Positions 5,027 through 7,522 of a stretch of 7,522 nucleotides of DNA are shown piece by piece (the first letter of the stretch is position 1; every line of letters begins with the position of its first letter). The position numbers and the translations under genes are program-made. This DNA comes from an uncultured Holophagaceae bacterium (GTDB lineage Bacteria > Acidobacteriota > Holophagae > Holophagales > Holophagaceae): NCBI GenBank assembly GCA_903890595.1, contig CAITBU010000355.1, forward strand, positions 1 to 7,522. The letters run 5' to 3'. Under the pieces are notes generated by a model. That model did not search any database. It had not been told where the DNA came from and saw only the letters and a program-made list of their open reading frames with translations.

Positions 5027-5323
5027 ATGCTGCATGCCGTGCCTGAGCTGCTCGATGCCCTGGAGGCAAGGCTGGTGAAAGGGGATGACCCGGCGGAGCT
5101 CCTGTCTGGCATCCGCTGGTCCGAGCTGGTGGGCTGGCCCGAGGACGCCGCAGGTGCCCATGCTCTGAAGCTTCGGCTGGTCTCCCTCCAGATCCTGATC
5201 ATGGGCCTGCAGGCGCCACTGCGGGCGGCCCTCACGGGTCTGTCCGGATCGGCCGCTTACGGCCGCGGGGGCATTCCAGCGGGCTTCAACGGCCTCACCC
5301 CCCGGCTTCAGGAAAGGGTCTAG
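5027..5323 (+). CDS. flgN: FlgN-like flagellar export chaperone (short, divergent)
   Basis: This 98-residue, probably mainly helical protein lies directly before flgK, the normal place for FlgN. FlgN is the cytosolic chaperone that keeps FlgK and FlgL export-competent. The N-terminus (HAVPELLDALEARLVKGDDPAELL, 3-26) resembles the leading helix of FlgN. The region ALKLRLVSLQILIMGLQAPLRAALTGLSGSAAYGRGG (46-82) resembles its second helix and the C-terminal Tyr/Gly-containing tail. The family is usually about 140 residues, so part of the helical hairpin (around 28-45) appears shortened. The ATG is fixed by a perfect AGGAGG (5015-5020) 6 bases upstream. A longer frame from 4901 gives an Arg/Pro-rich out-of-frame extension. 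The stop is 2 bases from the flgK start. The assignment depends heavily on position and is uncertain from sequence alone. Confidence 0.6.
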   Translation: MLHAVPELLDALEARLVKGDDPAELLSGIRWSELVGWPEDAAGAHALKLRLVSLQILIMGLQAPLRAALTGLSGSAAYGRGGIPAGFNGLTPRLQERV

Positions 5324-5325
5324 CG

Positions 5326-6813
5326 ATGCCAGGACTGAATGCCAGCCTCTACCTTGGGCTTTCGGGACTCCAGGCCCAGCAGGCCGCCCTCAACGTGGTG
5401 GGCCACAACATTGCCAATGTGAACACCCCCGGCTACACCCGCCAGCGGGCCGACCTCAGCGCCGGCCAGTCCCAGATCGAAGGTCAGATCTACTTCGGGA
5501 CCGGTGTCACCCTGAGCTCCGTGCAGGGCATTCGGGACCGCTTCCTGGACCTCCAGATCTACCGCGAGACCGCCAAGCAGACGGGTGCCGACGAGCGCTA
5601 CGCCTCGGTGAATGCCATCGCTTCCTCCCTCGGGGACACGGGCAGCACGGGCATTGCTGCCCAGGTCCAGGCCTTCTTCCAGGGGTTCCAGGACCTCTCC
5701 ACCAATCCGGAGGATGCCGCCCTCCGCACCAGCCTCCTTGGAAAGACCCAGGCCATGATCACGGGCCTGCAGACGAGATACCGACTGCTGGACGACCAGC
5801 GGGCCAGTGCCGATCAGGCCATCGGTGCGCTGGTGGGGGAAGTGAACGCCCTCACCGGCCAGATCGCTCAGCTGAACCAGCGCATTGGCACAGAGGTCAC
5901 ATCCGGCGCTAACAACGATGCCCGGGATCAGCGCAAGTCCCTCACGGACAAGCTGGCGGGACTGGTAGGCATCAACGTGGTGGAGAGCTCCAAGGGGGAG
6001 TACCAGATCACCCTGGACTCTGGCAATGCCGTCCTGGTGACCAGCACCAGTGCCTTCGACCTGGTGGCCAAGCGCTCAGGGAGCGACGGCTATCTTCAGG
6101 TGTCCTCCAACATGGCCGGCACGGTGGTGGACGTCACCTCTGCCATCAAAGAGGGGACCCTGGGTGCCAAGCTGGACCTGCGGGACAACATCCTGGTGGG
6201 GTTCCAGGCCCAGCTGGATCAGCTGGCTGCAGGCATCGCCAGCGGCGTGAACTCGGTTCACAAGACGGTGGTCGGTGCCATTGCGTCGAATTATTTCTTC
6301 CAGAGTTCGACCGAGGCCAACGGCAGCAATGGCCTACCCGTCTCCATCGCCGCCACGCCGGCCCTCCAGAGTGGCCCGGGTTGGAGCAACCTCTACAAAG
6401 GCATGGTGAACCTGCTGTCCGTCAACCGTGACATCGTCGCAAACCCTTCCCTCATCACCGCGGGTGCGGGCGTGGCTGTCGGGGACAACAGCAGGGCCCT
6501 GGCCATTGCCCAGCTGGGCAGCGCTGCGGGGACGGTGGAGATGGGCGGGACCGCCACCGCCAGCTTCACTTCGGCCGTGGCGGCCCTGATCACTGACCTC
6601 GGCACCCAGACCCAGAACTACAAGGTCCAGAGCACCGCCCAGCAGAACCTGGTCTCGGCCCTCCAGTCCCAGCGGGACAGCCTCTCGGGCGTGAACCTTG
6701 ATGAGGAAGCCTCCAACATGATGACCCTCCAGCGGGGCTACCAGGCCTCTGCGCGATTTATCAGCGTCATCAACCAGCTGACCGATCAGTTGGTGAACCA
6801 GTTCGGCAAGTAA
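5326..6813 (+). CDS. flgK: Flagellar hook-associated protein 1 FlgK
   Basis: FlgK is the first junction protein laid on the hook and is exported by the flagellar type III apparatus. The 495-residue protein begins with the rod/hook-type D0 segment LYLGLSGLQAQQAALNVVGHNIANVNTPGYTRQRADLS (8-45), and FGTGVTLSSVQGIRD follows. A coiled-coil-prone D1 region (about 90-210) contains DQRKSLTDKLAGLVGINVVE. It closes with the C-terminal D0 partner GVNLDEEASNMMTLQRGYQASARFISVINQLTDQLVNQ (455-492). Enteric FlgK has about 547 residues, so the central exposed domains are somewhat smaller. There is no signal peptide, as expected for type III export. The ribosome-binding site is AGGAAAGG (5310-5317), and the gene starts 2 bases after the flgN stop. 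flgL follows 19 bases later, and the two are almost certainly one transcript. Confidence 0.97.
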   Translation: MPGLNASLYLGLSGLQAQQAALNVVGHNIANVNTPGYTRQRADLSAGQSQIEGQIYFGTGVTLSSVQGIRDRFLDLQIYRETAKQTGADERYASVNAIASSLGDTGSTGIAAQVQAFFQGFQDLSTNPEDAALRTSLLGKTQAMITGLQTRYRLLDDQRASADQAIGALVGEVNALTGQIAQLNQRIGTEVTSGANNDARDQRKSLTDKLAGLVGINVVESSKGEYQITLDSGNAVLVTSTSAFDLVAKRSGSDGYLQVSSNMAGTVVDVTSAIKEGTLGAKLDLRDNILVGFQAQLDQLAAGIASGVNSVHKTVVGAIASNYFFQSSTEANGSNGLPVSIAATPALQSGPGWSNLYKGMVNLLSVNRDIVANPSLITAGAGVAVGDNSRALAIAQLGSAAGTVEMGGTATASFTSAVAALITDLGTQTQNYKVQSTAQQNLVSALQSQRDSLSGVNLDEEASNMMTLQRGYQASARFISVINQLTDQLVNQFGK

Positions 6814-6832
6814 CTCCGAAAGCAGGTGAGCC

Positions 6833-7522
6833 ATGTCCTTTCGAACCAGCAGCGCCACCCAGCAGCGCCAGAGCCTCCAAGACCTTCAGGCGACCCAGGA
6901 GCGCATGGCCCTCAACAATGCCCGGATCACCTCAGGCAAGCGCATTGGCAGTCCGGGCGAGGACCCCACGGGGGCGGCGGCGATCCTGGACTTCGGCAAC
7001 TCGATCGATGCCAACACCCAGTACCTCAAGCAGATTGACGCTGCCAGCGCCTACCTCACCAGCGCAGAGAATGCAGTGAACGGCGCCGTGGAGAGCGTCA
7101 TGCGGCTGGGAGAGTTGGCGGTGTCCGGCTCCTCGGCCTCTGTACCCGAGGTGAACGCCATCCTGAAGAATCTGCTGGCCTTGGCCAACACTCAGTCCCA
7201 GGGGAAGTACATCTTCTCTGGCACCAAGACAAATGCCCCGCCCTTCGGGGATCCGCTGGATCCTTACACCTACAATGGCGACGGGAACGACATCAAATTG
7301 GGCGTCGCCACCGGCACCCTGGTGTCCACCAACTTGACTGGCGACCAAGTCTTTCTCGGGGGCAAGGGGCTGGCCCCGGGTGCCTCGCCCAGCGACCTCT
7401 TCACGGCGGTGCAGAACCTGGCCAGTGGCCTTCAGAGCGGCACTGGCACCTTGATCCAGACGGCCACCACGGGCCTGGATGCGGCCCTCGCCAACCTCAA
7501 CCAGATGCTGGCCGAGCTGGGC
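6833..7522 (+). CDS. flgL: Flagellar hook-associated protein 3 FlgL, 3' partial
   Basis: FlgL is the second junction protein, which adapts the FlgK zone to the flagellin filament. The frame is open from the ATG to the last base, giving 230 residues without a stop, so the C-terminus lies beyond the window. The flagellin-like N-terminus is clear: RTSSATQQRQSLQDLQATQERM (4-25), then LNNARITSGKRIGSPGEDPTGAAAILDF (27-54), with continuous heptad-like helix to about residue 100. GKYIFSGTKTNAPPF is the hallmark entry into the central domain, and YNGDGNDIKLGVATG and further helix follow. AGGTGAG (6824-6830) just before the ATG is the ribosome-binding site. Other bacteria have FlgL proteins of about 300-420 residues, so a substantial part is missing here. 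Confidence 0.95.
   Translation, partial: MSFRTSSATQQRQSLQDLQATQERMALNNARITSGKRIGSPGEDPTGAAAILDFGNSIDANTQYLKQIDAASAYLTSAENAVNGAVESVMRLGELAVSGSSASVPEVNAILKNLLALANTQSQGKYIFSGTKTNAPPFGDPLDPYTYNGDGNDIKLGVATGTLVSTNLTGDQVFLGGKGLAPGASPSDLFTAVQNLASGLQSGTGTLIQTATTGLDAALANLNQMLAELG

Noticed and set aside
5250..5266. CGGCCG-CTTA-CGGCCG hairpin near the end of flgN, also read as a GCCGCTTA sigma-28 -10 box for flgK
   Set aside because: There is no T-run for a terminator. The -35 region at the required distance (5233-5240) matches the consensus at only 3 of 8 positions. The repeat also encodes the FlgN tail.
4871..5323. Possible single gene joining the 4678 product to FlgN by a frameshift at the A7 run
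   Set aside because: The bridging frame is an Arg/Pro-rich shadow, while the zero frame has a natural acidic tail and stop. flgN has its own perfect AGGAGG at 5015-5020. Two genes is the simpler reading.

Overview
The window is a high-GC (about two thirds G+C by eye), entirely forward-strand bacterial chromosome segment. It holds the tail of a metabolic gene pair, one translation-maintenance gene and a flagellar cluster. Spacing is tight throughout and the base and codon character is uniform. No tRNA, rRNA, insertion sequence, CRISPR array or obvious foreign DNA was seen. FlgH and FlgI (outer-membrane L ring and periplasmic P ring) show that the host has an outer membrane. High GC, a two-subunit Fe-S fumarase and the order flgH-flgI-flgJ-flgM-x-flgN-flgK-flgL fit a Gram-negative, non-enteric lineage. 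A Holophaga/Geothrix-type acidobacterium or a deltaproteobacterium-like organism is my guess, with low confidence.

Layout. Positions 1-1267 carry the alpha (5' truncated) and beta subunits of a class I [4Fe-4S] fumarate hydratase. Positions 1307-2137 encode PrmC, the release-factor glutamine methyltransferase, with an NLPY instead of NPPY motif. The flagellar part starts at 2182. It runs flgH (L-ring lipoprotein), flgI (P ring), a short flgJ with the rod-binding domain only, flgM (anti-sigma-28), an unrecognised 105-residue gene, a short flgN-like chaperone gene, flgK and flgL (hook-filament junction proteins, flgL cut by the window end).

How it works together. FlgH and FlgI form the outer bushings around the rod that FlgJ helps to assemble. 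FlgM holds sigma-28 until the hook is finished and FlgM is exported. FlgN-type chaperones deliver FlgK and FlgL, which cap the hook before filament growth. The cluster therefore divides into a middle-assembly half (flgHIJ) and a late half (flgM onward). At that boundary (4305-4331) lies a strong match to a sigma-28 promoter with an A-rich stretch upstream. A weaker sigma-54-like element sits in the short gap before flgH. If both are real, the two halves are switched separately.

The segment is mostly a conventional flagellar operon. The points most worth a second look are the two promoter candidates, the orphan gene between flgM and flgN, and a recurring pattern of ribosome-binding sites that can pair with pyrimidine-rich sequence just upstream.
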